DNA of 7,419 bases from NCBI GenBank assembly GCA_002470185.1, contig DKNG01000139.1, positions 29,898 through 37,316 on the forward strand, in the 5' to 3' direction. The stretch comes from Arcobacter sp. UBA7394. GTDB lineage: Bacteria; Campylobacterota; Campylobacteria; Campylobacterales; Arcobacteraceae. The translations under genes and the position numbers were made by a program. Positions 1 through 6,884 of the stretch are shown in pieces. How positions within the stretch are numbered: position 1 is the stretch's first letter; each line of letters opens with the position of its first letter. The notes below the pieces were generated by a model that was not told where the DNA came from, did no database searches, and saw only the letters and a program-made list of their open reading frames with translations.

Positions 1-725
1 AAACTTTATATCCAGGACACGCACAACAAATGATGCATGCATTCTGGGGAGTAGGGCAAATGTCTTTTGTTAAACATGCAATTTTTGTAAATGAGGATGC
101 ACCTGATTTAACAGACCATGATGCTATAGTAGCGCATATATTAAATAGAATTAATATAGATGATATGATGATTTCAAAAGGTGTAGTTGATGCACTTGAT
201 CACTCATCACCAAAGTTTGCTTTAGGTGGTAAACTTGGACTTGATTGTACTGGAGAAGAGATTGAAGAGTTAGGTATTACTCAGATTGAAGATGATGAGT
301 TATTATTCAAAATGAAATCTTTGACTAATGAAGTGGTAGATTTAAAACAATATTACACTAATACAAAAAATCCAGTTACAATTATAACTGTAAATAAAAC
401 TAGAAGTCAAAAACATCTATTTGAAGATTTAAAGCCATTATATGAAAATATGAAGGTTGTTATTATGATTGACGCTGCAAACCAAAATGATGTAAATAAC
501 CCATATATGTTAGTTTGGAGAGTTGTTAATAATATGGATTCGAATAGAGATGTTTATATTGAATCAAATACAATTTGTATCGATGGAACAAATAAAAATT
601 CATTTGATAATTTCAAAAGAAGATGGCCTGATGATGTGGATTGTACACCAGAAGTTTTAGATTCTTTACAAGAAAGAGGAATTATTGATATAAGTGATGA
701 ATTCAAAAAAGAATTTCAACTATAA
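1..725 (+). CDS. ubiD: UbiD-family decarboxylase, probably menaquinone biosynthesis (3' part only)
   Basis: This is the C-terminal 241 or so residues of a UbiD-family prenyl-FMN-dependent decarboxylase. The reading frame is open from the left edge (codons from position 3), so the ATG at 30 is internal and not the start. The first residues, TLYPGHAQQMMHAFWGVGQM, match the conserved UbiD segment that in E. coli UbiD reads YPGHAKRVMMGVW. They are followed by VNEDAPDLTDHDAIVAHIL and SSPKFALGGKLGLDCTGE, the usual C-terminal core ending in a glycine-rich GLD motif. A further tail of about 140 residues fits the longer (about 600-residue) form found in bacteria that make menaquinone by the futalosine route, where the enzyme is a cytoplasmic decarboxylase. 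The catalytic Glu-Arg-Glu region and the prFMN site lie upstream of the window. The family call is firm; the menaquinone role is inferred from family and lineage. Confidence 0.9.
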   Translation, partial: TLYPGHAQQMMHAFWGVGQMSFVKHAIFVNEDAPDLTDHDAIVAHILNRINIDDMMISKGVVDALDHSSPKFALGGKLGLDCTGEEIEELGITQIEDDELLFKMKSLTNEVVDLKQYYTNTKNPVTIITVNKTRSQKHLFEDLKPLYENMKVVIMIDAANQNDVNNPYMLVWRVVNNMDSNRDVYIESNTICIDGTNKNSFDNFKRRWPDDVDCTPEVLDSLQERGIIDISDEFKKEFQL

Positions 726-752
726 AGATAAGAGGTTTCTCTTATCTTTATA
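721..752. terminator. Bidirectional hairpin terminator between convergent genes
   Basis: A perfect 14-bp inverted repeat (arms 721-734 and 739-752, loop GTTT at 735-738) lies exactly where ubiD and the diguanylate cyclase converge. The stop codons of both genes (TAA at 723-725 on plus, TAA at 750-748 on minus) are inside the stem. On the plus strand the stem is followed by AAACTTTTATA, only a modest T-rich tract. On the minus strand the 3' arm ends in CTTTATA and then GTTGAAA, also weak. The position strongly suggests a shared terminator; the poor U-tracts mean efficiency is uncertain in both directions. Confidence 0.7.
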
Positions 753-3036
753 AAACTTTTATACCATTCTTTCCATTTTCTTTTACAAAATACATAGCTT
801 TGTCAGCTCTTTTTATAACATCAGCTTTATTATCACCCTTTTTATATTCTGTAACTCCAAAACTAGATGTTAATGTTTTCCCAATTTTTAAATCTTTATT
901 TATAATAATCTCTTTTAAAAATTGAGCTACTTTTTCTGCTTCATCCTCATTTGTATTAGGAAGTATTACAATAAACTCTTCTCCACCCCATCTACCAATG
1001 TAATCAGTACTTCTTATATGTTTTGAAACTAATTTACTAATAGATACTAATACATGATCCCCTTTTATGTGTCCTAATGTATCATTGATTATTTTGAAAT
1101 CATCAATATCTAAAAAGATAATTGAAAAAGTTGAATTCGTATTTTTAGCTTTTTTTATTTGACTAGTCATAATCTTTTCAATTTTTCTTCTATTAAATAC
1201 TTTTGTCAAACTATCTTTATTTGCATAATCAATAAGAGCTTTTTCAGCAATTTTACGTTTTTTAATTTCTGTTCTCATTTTTGTATTTATTATCAATATG
1301 ATAACTATTATAATAAATAAAGGAAGAATATATTTATATACCCAAGAATAGTCGTTTATTTCTTGATATAAAACTAATTGATATTTATGTTCAATCATAT
1401 CTTTTTCATCTTGTGTGAATTGTTCAATGACTTTATTTAAAATATCAATAGCAATTTGATTCTCTTTTTTTGTAGTTAATCTTATTTCCATTGTATAAGG
1501 CAAAGTACCAGATATTTTAATATGATTGTTTTTTTTCTTTATAATATTATATGAAAGACTAAAAATATTATGAATAACTCCAAATATTTCTTTATCTTCT
1601 ATCATGGAAAATGCTTTATTTAAATTATCAACTTGAATAAATTCAATATTAGGATAACTCTTTTTTAAAGAATAAAAAATAGATGTTTTTTCAAGCAGAG
1701 CTATCTTTTTGTTTTTTATGAGTGATAAATCAGTAATAAGGTTGGTATTATTGCCTGTAGCGATTGCCATTGATATATTTGTAATAGGCTTACTAATACT
1801 AGTTTTTTGTAAATCAACACTATTTTTATTATAGTTAACTCTAAACATCCTATCATTTGTTTGTATTGCACTTAAAATCTTTTCATTTGGTGGATATTCA
1901 ATAATATTAAAATTTTTATTAAGTTTTTTTTCTAATAATCTCCAATAATCAAGTTCAATTCCATCTAATTGATTATTGATTTTATATGAGTAGGGCATAT
2001 TTTTACTATTTGATATAAGTGCAAATCTTTTATTTTTTAAAAACTTTTTCTCTGTTGTATTTAAGAAAAAATCTTTTTTGTTGTAGATGAAATCTTCAAT
2101 CTCAAAATCAGTATTTTTTTTAAATCCTAATACAAGATATAAACGTTTAATTTCATGTATCTTTTTTTTATCTATTTCACCTAAAATACCTTCATTGTAT
2201 TTTGATAATTTTTTCAATACTGTTGCTTCATATACTAATGATTCTAAAGATTTATTTTGAGTATTATATTTTGTATGTATTAGTTTTGCTGTTTCTTCTA
2301 TATTCTCGAATGCATAAGACCAACCTTTTAATGTAGCTTCTGTAAATTTTTTTACTCGTATTGGGTTATTCTTTAACTCATTTTCTGATGTGAATAAGAT
2401 ACCTCCATAAAAATCAAAACCATAATCTTTAGGATTAAATATATCATATTCAATACCTTTATTTTTTAATATATATGGTTCATTAGATAAATAAGAACCC
2501 ATCAAGTCAGTTTTACCAGATATTAAATCTTCTAATTTAAAAGAGTGAGAAATAAAATCTATTTCATTTGTTTTAATGCCTTCTGATTGTATCATTGAAT
2601 TGATACTTGCTGCTGATCTAGCATCGCTTGTTAGCATTATTTTTTTTGATTTAAAATCATTAATAGATTTGATATTTGATTTTTTTAGACTTAATAAAAC
2701 CATGGGAGAATTTTGATAAATTGCATTAAGCAATACAATTTTATGACCTTGTAAACGGTCAATAATTAGTGATGATTTTCCAACACTATAAGTGTTAGGA
2801 TTATGAAGCACATTTTCTAGTAAATTAATATTATAATTAAATTCTTTAATATTTACATCTAGATTATTATCAGAATAATAACCTTTTTCTTTTGCCATGT
2901 AATAACCTGCAAATTGAAATTGATGTAACCAATCTAATTGTAGATTAATTCTATCTTGACTATTTGCACTAGCATTTAATAGTAGTATAATAAATAATGT
3001 AAGAATATTTTTAAATAACATTCGAACATTATACAT
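748..3036 (-). CDS. Membrane diguanylate cyclase with NMT1/THI5-like and SBP_bac_3-like periplasmic sensor domains
   Basis: A 762-residue predicted sensor enzyme that would make c-di-GMP from two GTP in the cytoplasm. In order: a signal peptide or N-terminal anchor (hydrophobic 11-20, possible cleavage after ASA at 22-24); an NMT1/THI5-like binding-protein domain at about 30-250 (LDWLHQFQFAGYYMAKEKGYY at 34-54 is typical of ThiY-like proteins); a second, PBPe/SBP_bac_3-like domain at about 335-555; one membrane helix at about 569-584; a short linker; and a GGDEF domain at about 600-762. The GGDEF domain looks active: DSLTKVFNRR at 608-617, LDIDDFKIINDTLGH at 642-656 and GGEEF at 684-688. An RxxD product-inhibition site (RSTD, 675-678) sits five residues before GGEEF. 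No EAL or PAS domain is present. The gene lies 44 bases after fbpC, same strand. The start is uncertain: neither ATG at 3036 nor ATG at 3021 has a Shine-Dalgarno, and Met6 at 3021 gives a cleaner signal peptide. The ligands are not predictable; THI5-like domains classically bind a thiamine pyrimidine precursor, but sensor versions may not. Confidence 0.9.
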   Translation of the reverse strand: MYNVRMLFKNILTLFIILLLNASANSQDRINLQLDWLHQFQFAGYYMAKEKGYYSDNNLDVNIKEFNYNINLLENVLHNPNTYSVGKSSLIIDRLQGHKIVLLNAIYQNSPMVLLSLKKSNIKSINDFKSKKIMLTSDARSAASINSMIQSEGIKTNEIDFISHSFKLEDLISGKTDLMGSYLSNEPYILKNKGIEYDIFNPKDYGFDFYGGILFTSENELKNNPIRVKKFTEATLKGWSYAFENIEETAKLIHTKYNTQNKSLESLVYEATVLKKLSKYNEGILGEIDKKKIHEIKRLYLVLGFKKNTDFEIEDFIYNKKDFFLNTTEKKFLKNKRFALISNSKNMPYSYKINNQLDGIELDYWRLLEKKLNKNFNIIEYPPNEKILSAIQTNDRMFRVNYNKNSVDLQKTSISKPITNISMAIATGNNTNLITDLSLIKNKKIALLEKTSIFYSLKKSYPNIEFIQVDNLNKAFSMIEDKEIFGVIHNIFSLSYNIIKKKNNHIKISGTLPYTMEIRLTTKKENQIAIDILNKVIEQFTQDEKDMIEHKYQLVLYQEINDYSWVYKYILPLFIIIVIILIINTKMRTEIKKRKIAEKALIDYANKDSLTKVFNRRKIEKIMTSQIKKAKNTNSTFSIIFLDIDDFKIINDTLGHIKGDHVLVSISKLVSKHIRSTDYIGRWGGEEFIVILPNTNEDEAEKVAQFLKEIIINKDLKIGKTLTSSFGVTEYKKGDNKADVIKRADKAMYFVKENGKNGIKVL
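3028..3033 (-). promoter_or_regulatory. Possible -10 box (TATAAT) for the diguanylate cyclase
   Basis: On the minus strand a perfect TATAAT occupies codons 2-3 of the longest reading frame, seven bases before the Met6 ATG (3021-3019). If used, transcription would start about at that ATG and give a leaderless or nearly leaderless message, which would agree with the absence of any Shine-Dalgarno. The region just upstream (3037-3080) has only two non-A/T bases out of 44. In such AT-rich DNA a chance TATAAT is quite possible, so this is tentative. Confidence 0.3.
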
Positions 3037-3080
3037 AATTAAATTAAATTATTAATTTAAAATTAAGAATAATTTTAGAA

Positions 3081-4076
3081 TTATTTTAAAATTATTTTTA
3101 TTTTGCATTTTTCAATATCTAAATAAAGATTTTTCTCTTCTTTTAGCTTATCAAATTCTTTTTGATGAATTATAAAATTAGGATTTTCTGGGAAGTCTTT
3201 TAGTCTTGCAACTATTTCATAATATTCCCCACAGAATGATGAATCAATTATCTCAACTCTAAAATTATTTTTTTCATTTGTAAGTAAACATTTATTGATT
3301 GATATAACTGCTATTTGTTTTTCATTTACTTCTAAATTCATACTTTTTGTTACTTCATTTGAAAGTACATTTATTTCTGATAAGAAGTTTGCAATATAGT
3401 AGTTTGCAGGATTATTATAAATCTCATTAGTAGTATCAAATTGTAATAATTTCTTATCATGAATAATACCAATTTTATCTGATATTGTTAATGCTTCTTT
3501 TTTGTCATGAGTTACAAGTATAGCACTTAGATTATATTTTTTGATTAGATTTTTTAACCAAATTTTTGTTTTATATCTAAGTTGTGAATCTAGATTTGCA
3601 AATGGCTCATCAAGTAATAATATCTTTGGATTATTAGCCATAGCTCTAGCAATTGCAACTCTTTGTTGTTGTCCACCTGAAAGCTGATGAATTTGTTTTT
3701 TTCTATGATCTGTAATATCAAATTGTTCTAGTAACTGAAGAACTCTTTTTTCTTTATCTTTTTTAGATAATTTATCTAAAGCAAAAGCAATATTATCTTC
3801 TACATTTAAATGTGGGAATAGAGCGTAATCTTGAAAGATATATCCAACTTCTCTATTTTTTTCATACACTTCTTTTGATGATACACATGTGTCACCTATA
3901 CAGATGTTTCCACCGTGTTCTCTTTGTAGTCCTGCAATAGATCTTAAAATTGTTGTTTTACCGCATCCACTTTGACCTAATAAAGTAACAATCTCACCAG
4001 ATTGCACATCAAAGCTGATATCTTCTAATATTGATGTTGTATCAAATTTAATTGAAAAGTTATTTACACTTACCAT
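3081..4076 (-). CDS. fbpC: Fe(III) ABC transporter ATP-binding protein
   Basis: A 331-residue cytoplasmic ATPase of the FbpC/PotA type that should power FbpB-mediated iron import. All ABC motifs are intact: Walker A GQSGCGKT (34-41), Q-loop FQDYALFPH (Gln82), signature LSGGQQQR (132-139), Walker B ILLLDEP (152-158) with D-loop NLD (161-163), and the H-loop histidine in LVTHDKKEA (His190). FANLDSQLR is typical of the importer subfamily. Residues from about 235 to 331 form a TOBE-like C-terminal extension, slightly shorter than in the usual roughly 350-residue FbpC and with little recognisable sequence. The ATG start is five bases beyond the fbpB stop, with AAGG (4090-4087) ten bases upstream inside the end of fbpB, so translation is probably coupled. 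The iron assignment rests mainly on fbpA and operon order, because ATPases of this group (Fe, spermidine, sulfate, phosphonate) look alike. Confidence 0.93.
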   Translation of the reverse strand: MVSVNNFSIKFDTTSILEDISFDVQSGEIVTLLGQSGCGKTTILRSIAGLQREHGGNICIGDTCVSSKEVYEKNREVGYIFQDYALFPHLNVEDNIAFALDKLSKKDKEKRVLQLLEQFDITDHRKKQIHQLSGGQQQRVAIARAMANNPKILLLDEPFANLDSQLRYKTKIWLKNLIKKYNLSAILVTHDKKEALTISDKIGIIHDKKLLQFDTTNEIYNNPANYYIANFLSEINVLSNEVTKSMNLEVNEKQIAVISINKCLLTNEKNNFRVEIIDSSFCGEYYEIVARLKDFPENPNFIIHQKEFDKLKEEKNLYLDIEKCKIKIILK

Positions 4077-4081
4077 AAGTT

Positions 4082-5686
4082 TTATGCCTTATTCATATTT
4101 TTTGCTAATAGTGTCACCGATATTATTCCAATGATAATAATAAACATTGATGGTACTGATGATTCTATAATTTGTGCTTGTTGTGTTAATTCTAATGCTC
4201 TTACAGCTAATGTATCATAATTAAATGGTCTTAATATCATAGTTAAAGGAAGTTCTTTGATTACTTCAATAAATATAACAATAAATGCAGCAAATGCTGA
4301 ATTCTTTAGTAAAGGTAAGAATATCTTTACAAATGTTTTATTTTGACCTATATTAAACGTTTTTGCTGCATCATCATATGTTGTTGGAATTCTTGTAAAT
4401 CCTGATTCAAAGTTATTAATAGCAATTGCTAAGAATCTTACACAGTAACCAAATACAACAGCTATTATTGTTCCCGAGATTATGTATGTTGATGAGAATA
4501 AGTCAATTACATATCTATCTAAAATAGCAAAGAATGATAATATACCAACAGCTACAACTGCTCCTGGGATTGAATATCCCATTTTTACAACTTGTGTTAA
4601 TATTGATGAACTTTTATCTTGATTTACTCTTACATTGTATACAAAAAGTAAAGCTAATGCTGTAATTAAAGCAGCAGATCCAAATGCTAATGTTATTGTT
4701 TGATATAATAATGTCATAAAGTCTTCATCGATTATTTCTTCATAAGAAATGGCAAACCAAAAACATAATTGAATAAATGGTAATAAGAAACCAAAGAAAA
4801 ATGGTATAAAACAAGTTATTACCGCAAGAACATTTTTAAACCCTGTTAATTTTACTTTATCTATTGGTTTAAAATCTTTTCCAGAACTTTTATATACTTT
4901 ATTTCTTCTTTGTAGTCTTTCTAATACAATTAATAAAAATACAAAAGTCATTAAGATACTAGCAAGTTTTGCCGCATCTTCAACAGAACCCATTCCAAAC
5001 CAAGCTCTAAAAATTCCAGTTACAAAAGTACTTACACCAAAGTAATCCATAACTCCAAAATCTGCAACTGCTTCCATTACTGCGAGTGTAACACCAGCAA
5101 CAATAGCAGGTCTAGATATTGGTAAAATTACTTTTTTTAGTATTTGCCATGAAGATAAATTGAATGTCTTAGCCGCATCAATAATTGATGCAGATTCGAA
5201 TGAAAGATAAGTCTTACAAATTAAATATACATAGGGATATAAAACTAAAGACATAATTATAATAGCACCTTCAATTGACATAATATCAAAGAAGATAACT
5301 TCATCTAATGTTTTCCCTAAAGTATCTAAAATAAATGTAGTAACTGAACCTGTAATATCAAACATACCACCATAAATAAATGCCATAATATATGTAGGAA
5401 TAGCAAAGGGTAGAATTAATCCATAATGAAAGAATTTTGAAAAGGAAAAGGTATATAAAGATGTAAGATATGCTGTGGTAAAACCAATTAATGCAGTTAA
5501 TACTGCAACACCAATCATAATATATAGTGAGTTAAATACATATTCAAAAAGAAGAGTTTCTTTTAAGTGTTCCCAGTTTTCACTAGAGCCTATAAATAGA
5601 TATAAGAATATTATTATTGCTGGTGCAGAAATAAGTAGTGTTAAAAAAACACTACTTATTTTTAATTTCGAAAAATTGTTTATCAA
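4082..5686 (-). CDS. fbpB: Fe(III) ABC transporter permease, two fused halves, TTG start
   Basis: A 534-residue inner-membrane permease in which two homologous BPD_transp_1 domains are fused, the usual arrangement and length for FbpB-type iron permeases. About twelve hydrophobic segments are visible, the first at 12-32, with the halves joined by a basic cytoplasmic linker near 256-280. Each half has an EAA loop that contacts the ATPase: residues 170-189 and 439-458, both beginning DAAKTFN and ending in LP, a clear trace of internal duplication. The only sensible start is TTG at 5686: an in-frame stop directly precedes it, and the first ATG is codon 57, which would delete the first membrane helix. 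GGAAG (5700-5696) lies nine bases upstream, inside the last codons of fbpA. Three consecutive in-frame TAA codons (5695-5687) end fbpA and abut the TTG. A strong inverted repeat covers codons 9-20. Weak initiation fits the lower need for permease than for binding protein. Confidence 0.93.
   Translation of the reverse strand: MINNFSKLKISSVFLTLLISAPAIIIFLYLFIGSSENWEHLKETLLFEYVFNSLYIMIGVAVLTALIGFTTAYLTSLYTFSFSKFFHYGLILPFAIPTYIMAFIYGGMFDITGSVTTFILDTLGKTLDEVIFFDIMSIEGAIIIMSLVLYPYVYLICKTYLSFESASIIDAAKTFNLSSWQILKKVILPISRPAIVAGVTLAVMEAVADFGVMDYFGVSTFVTGIFRAWFGMGSVEDAAKLASILMTFVFLLIVLERLQRRNKVYKSSGKDFKPIDKVKLTGFKNVLAVITCFIPFFFGFLLPFIQLCFWFAISYEEIIDEDFMTLLYQTITLAFGSAALITALALLFVYNVRVNQDKSSSILTQVVKMGYSIPGAVVAVGILSFFAILDRYVIDLFSSTYIISGTIIAVVFGYCVRFLAIAINNFESGFTRIPTTYDDAAKTFNIGQNKTFVKIFLPLLKNSAFAAFIVIFIEVIKELPLTMILRPFNYDTLAVRALELTQQAQIIESSVPSMFIIIIGIISVTLLAKNMNKA
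5629..5661. repeat. Perfect 14-bp inverted repeat (hairpin) in the 5' end of fbpB
   Basis: Arms at 5629-5642 (AAATAAGTAGTGTT) and 5648-5661 are exact reverse complements separated by five bases. In the fbpB message the hairpin would form about 25 bases after the TTG start, covering codons 9-20, and has three G-C pairs. It has no U-tract after it on the minus strand, so it is not a standard terminator for the operon. On the plus strand it is followed by TTAATTT. It could slow initiating ribosomes, mark an mRNA processing point, or protect the fbpA message from 3' decay. The structure is seen; a function is inferred. Confidence 0.6.
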
Positions 5687-5692
5687 TTATTA

Positions 5693-6700
5693 TTACTTCC
5701 AACCTGCTTGATCAAATACTTTAACAGCAGCTTTATTATTTTCACCTAATGTGTTAATCGAGATTGTATCATCTTTAAACTGACCCCAAGATGAAACTAA
5801 TTCAGAAGATTTAACACCAGCTAATACTGGGTACTCATAGTTAGCTTTTGCGAATAATTCTTGTGCTTCTTTTGATGCTAAGAATTCAACAAATTTAATT
5901 GCATTATCTTTATTTGGAGCATATTTTGCAACACCCGCACCAGATACGTTAATGTGAGTTCCACCATTTTCAAATTTAGGGAAGAAAATTTTAACTTTTT
6001 TTACTGATTCTCTTTGAGAAGCATCTTTATTATTAACCATTTTACCAATGTAGTAAGTATTTGCAATTGCAACAGAACCAATTCCATTTGCTACAGCTTT
6101 AACTTGGTATCTATCATTACCTTTAGGAGCTTTAGCCATGTTTGCAACAACACCTTTTGCCCAATTTAATGCATACTCTTTACCATGGTGAGCAATCATT
6201 GCTGCCATTAAAGATTGATTATAGATATTATTTGATGATCTAACCATAATTTGACCCTTGAATTTAGGATCAGCTAAATCTTCATAAGTAGATAATTTTG
6301 AATCCATTCCTGAACCAATTCTATATACTGCAACTCTTGATCTTTTTGTTAATGCAAACCATTTGTTGTCTTTATCTCTTAATGTAGCAGGGATGTTTGT
6401 AGTTAAGTAATTAGAGTTAATTGATTGTAATAAATCTTTACTTTTTGCTTGATATAATCTTCCAGCATCAACTGTGATTAAAACGTCAGCTGGCGATTTA
6501 GCACCTTCAGATTCCATTCTTTTAATTAAAGCAGAAGCTTTTGCTTTAACAACATTAACTTTGATTCCTGTTTTTTCTTCAAACATTTTGAAAAGTTTTT
6601 TGTCTGTATCATAATGTCTATGAGAATAAACATTTACTTCACTACTTGCGTATAACGAACTTGCTAATACTATTGCACTTAATGCTAATTTTTTAATCAT
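5693..6700 (-). CDS. fbpA: Periplasmic Fe(III)-binding protein of an ABC transporter
   Basis: A 335-residue type II periplasmic binding protein that captures ferric iron and delivers it to FbpBC. Residues 1-19 are a signal peptide (two lysines, hydrophobic core, SLYAS at the end); the mature protein begins at about SEVNVYSHRHYDTDK. The motif YSHRHYDTD and the adjacent tyrosines Tyr216-Tyr217 (NTYYIGK) are marks of the FutA/cFbpA group. The C. jejuni cFbpA iron ligands His14, Tyr15, Tyr146, Tyr202 and Tyr203 (mature numbering) correspond well to His29, Tyr30, Tyr160, Tyr216 and Tyr217 here, so the iron site looks complete. The C-terminus carries the family motif YEYPVLAGV. The ATG at 6700 is preceded by AAGGA (6711-6707) with a six-base spacer, the best ribosome site on this strand. 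It is the first gene of the operon, lies downstream of a Fur-box-like operator, and is separated from fbpB by six bases. Confidence 0.95.
   Translation of the reverse strand: MIKKLALSAIVLASSLYASSEVNVYSHRHYDTDKKLFKMFEEKTGIKVNVVKAKASALIKRMESEGAKSPADVLITVDAGRLYQAKSKDLLQSINSNYLTTNIPATLRDKDNKWFALTKRSRVAVYRIGSGMDSKLSTYEDLADPKFKGQIMVRSSNNIYNQSLMAAMIAHHGKEYALNWAKGVVANMAKAPKGNDRYQVKAVANGIGSVAIANTYYIGKMVNNKDASQRESVKKVKIFFPKFENGGTHINVSGAGVAKYAPNKDNAIKFVEFLASKEAQELFAKANYEYPVLAGVKSSELVSSWGQFKDDTISINTLGENNKAAVKVFDQAGWK
5696..5700 (-). promoter_or_regulatory. Ribosome binding site supporting the fbpB TTG start
   Basis: GGAAG on the minus strand overlaps the Trp-Lys codons at the end of fbpA and lies nine bases before TTG at 5686. 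With no ATG before codon 57, this site decides the start. Because it is inside fbpA, ribosomes finishing fbpA could reinitiate directly. Confidence 0.6.
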
Positions 6701-6726
6701 TGATTGTCCTTATTTTTTAATCATAC

Positions 6727-6741
6727 TGATAATTGTTATCG
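6727..6741. promoter_or_regulatory. Fur box 1, over the predicted fbpA transcription start
   Basis: TGATAATTGTTATCG matches the 7-1-7 Fur consensus TGATAATnATTATCA at 12 of 14 positions, with one half-site perfect. It lies immediately downstream of the fbpA -10 box (6749-6744), so bound Fur would block the predicted start near 6737. A second palindrome, ATAATTG-N6-CAATTAT (6729-6748), overlaps it and includes the -10 box, which may indicate an additional Fur dimer. The Fur protein itself is not in the window. Confidence 0.75.
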
Positions 6742-6743
6742 CA

Positions 6744-6749
6744 ATTATA
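6744..6749 (-). promoter_or_regulatory. Predicted -10 box of the fbpABC promoter
   Basis: A perfect TATAAT on the minus strand, preceded by AAAGTT, lies about 37 bases before the fbpA Shine-Dalgarno. No convincing -35 hexamer is seen 16-18 bases upstream (GATTAA at 17), which is usual for the main sigma factor of Campylobacterota. The predicted start near 6737 would give a 5' leader of about 36 bases. Confidence 0.6.
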
Positions 6750-6779
6750 AACTTTATTAGCTTTAATTAATCTTAATAG

Positions 6780-6794
6780 TAAGAATGATTATCA
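6780..6794. promoter_or_regulatory. Fur box 2, upstream of the fbpA promoter
   Basis: TAAGAATGATTATCA matches TGATAATnATTATCA at 12 of 14 positions with a perfect second half-site. It also overlaps the exact palindrome ATGATTATCAT (6785-6795), which matches the inner 11 bases of the classic 19-bp iron box at 10 positions. Its centre is 53 bases from that of Fur box 1, about five helical turns, so both sites face the same side of the DNA. Relative to the divergent plus-strand promoter it lies at about -72 to -86. Confidence 0.6.
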
Positions 6795-6850
6795 TGTAAG
6801 TTATTTTATGTCTTTTATGATTTTGTTTAAACCTAAAACTAATTTTTTAT

Positions 6851-6859
6851 TGTTATAAT
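6851..6859 (+). promoter_or_regulatory. Extended -10 promoter of the small gene and trpG/pabA
   Basis: TGTTATAAT is a complete extended -10 element (TGn-TATAAT). Transcription would start near 6866 and give a short leader of about 19 bases carrying AAGGAA (6873-6878) six bases before the ATG at 6885. No clear -35 is visible. It points away from the fbp promoter. Confidence 0.65.
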
Positions 6860-6884
6860 GTATTTTTATTTTAAGGAAATACTT

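Noticed and set aside
3066..3087. Inverted repeat AATAATT-N4-AATTATT at the fbpC stop, as a terminator
   Set aside because: The 7-bp core stem has no G-C pair and no proper U-tract after it. In DNA this AT-rich it is expected by chance and too weak to terminate.
5629..5661. fbpB hairpin as a rho-independent terminator for the fbp operon
   Set aside because: On the minus strand the stem is followed by CTGCACC, not a U-tract, and it lies inside coding sequence. A plus-strand antisense role has no supporting promoter that I can see.
5475..5711. Plus-strand open frame of 78 codons opposite the fbpB start
   Set aside because: It lies antisense to the well-supported fbpB and the end of fbpA, has no ribosome site or recognisable domain, and is an ordinary shadow frame.
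6825..6832. GTTTAAAC palindrome between the two promoters
   Set aside because: An 8-base A/T-rich palindrome without a match to a known operator. Chance is sufficient.
6858..6884. Nine-codon N-terminal extension of the small protein starting at ATG 6858
   Set aside because: This ATG is part of the TATAAT promoter element, and the strong AAGGAA points to ATG 6885.
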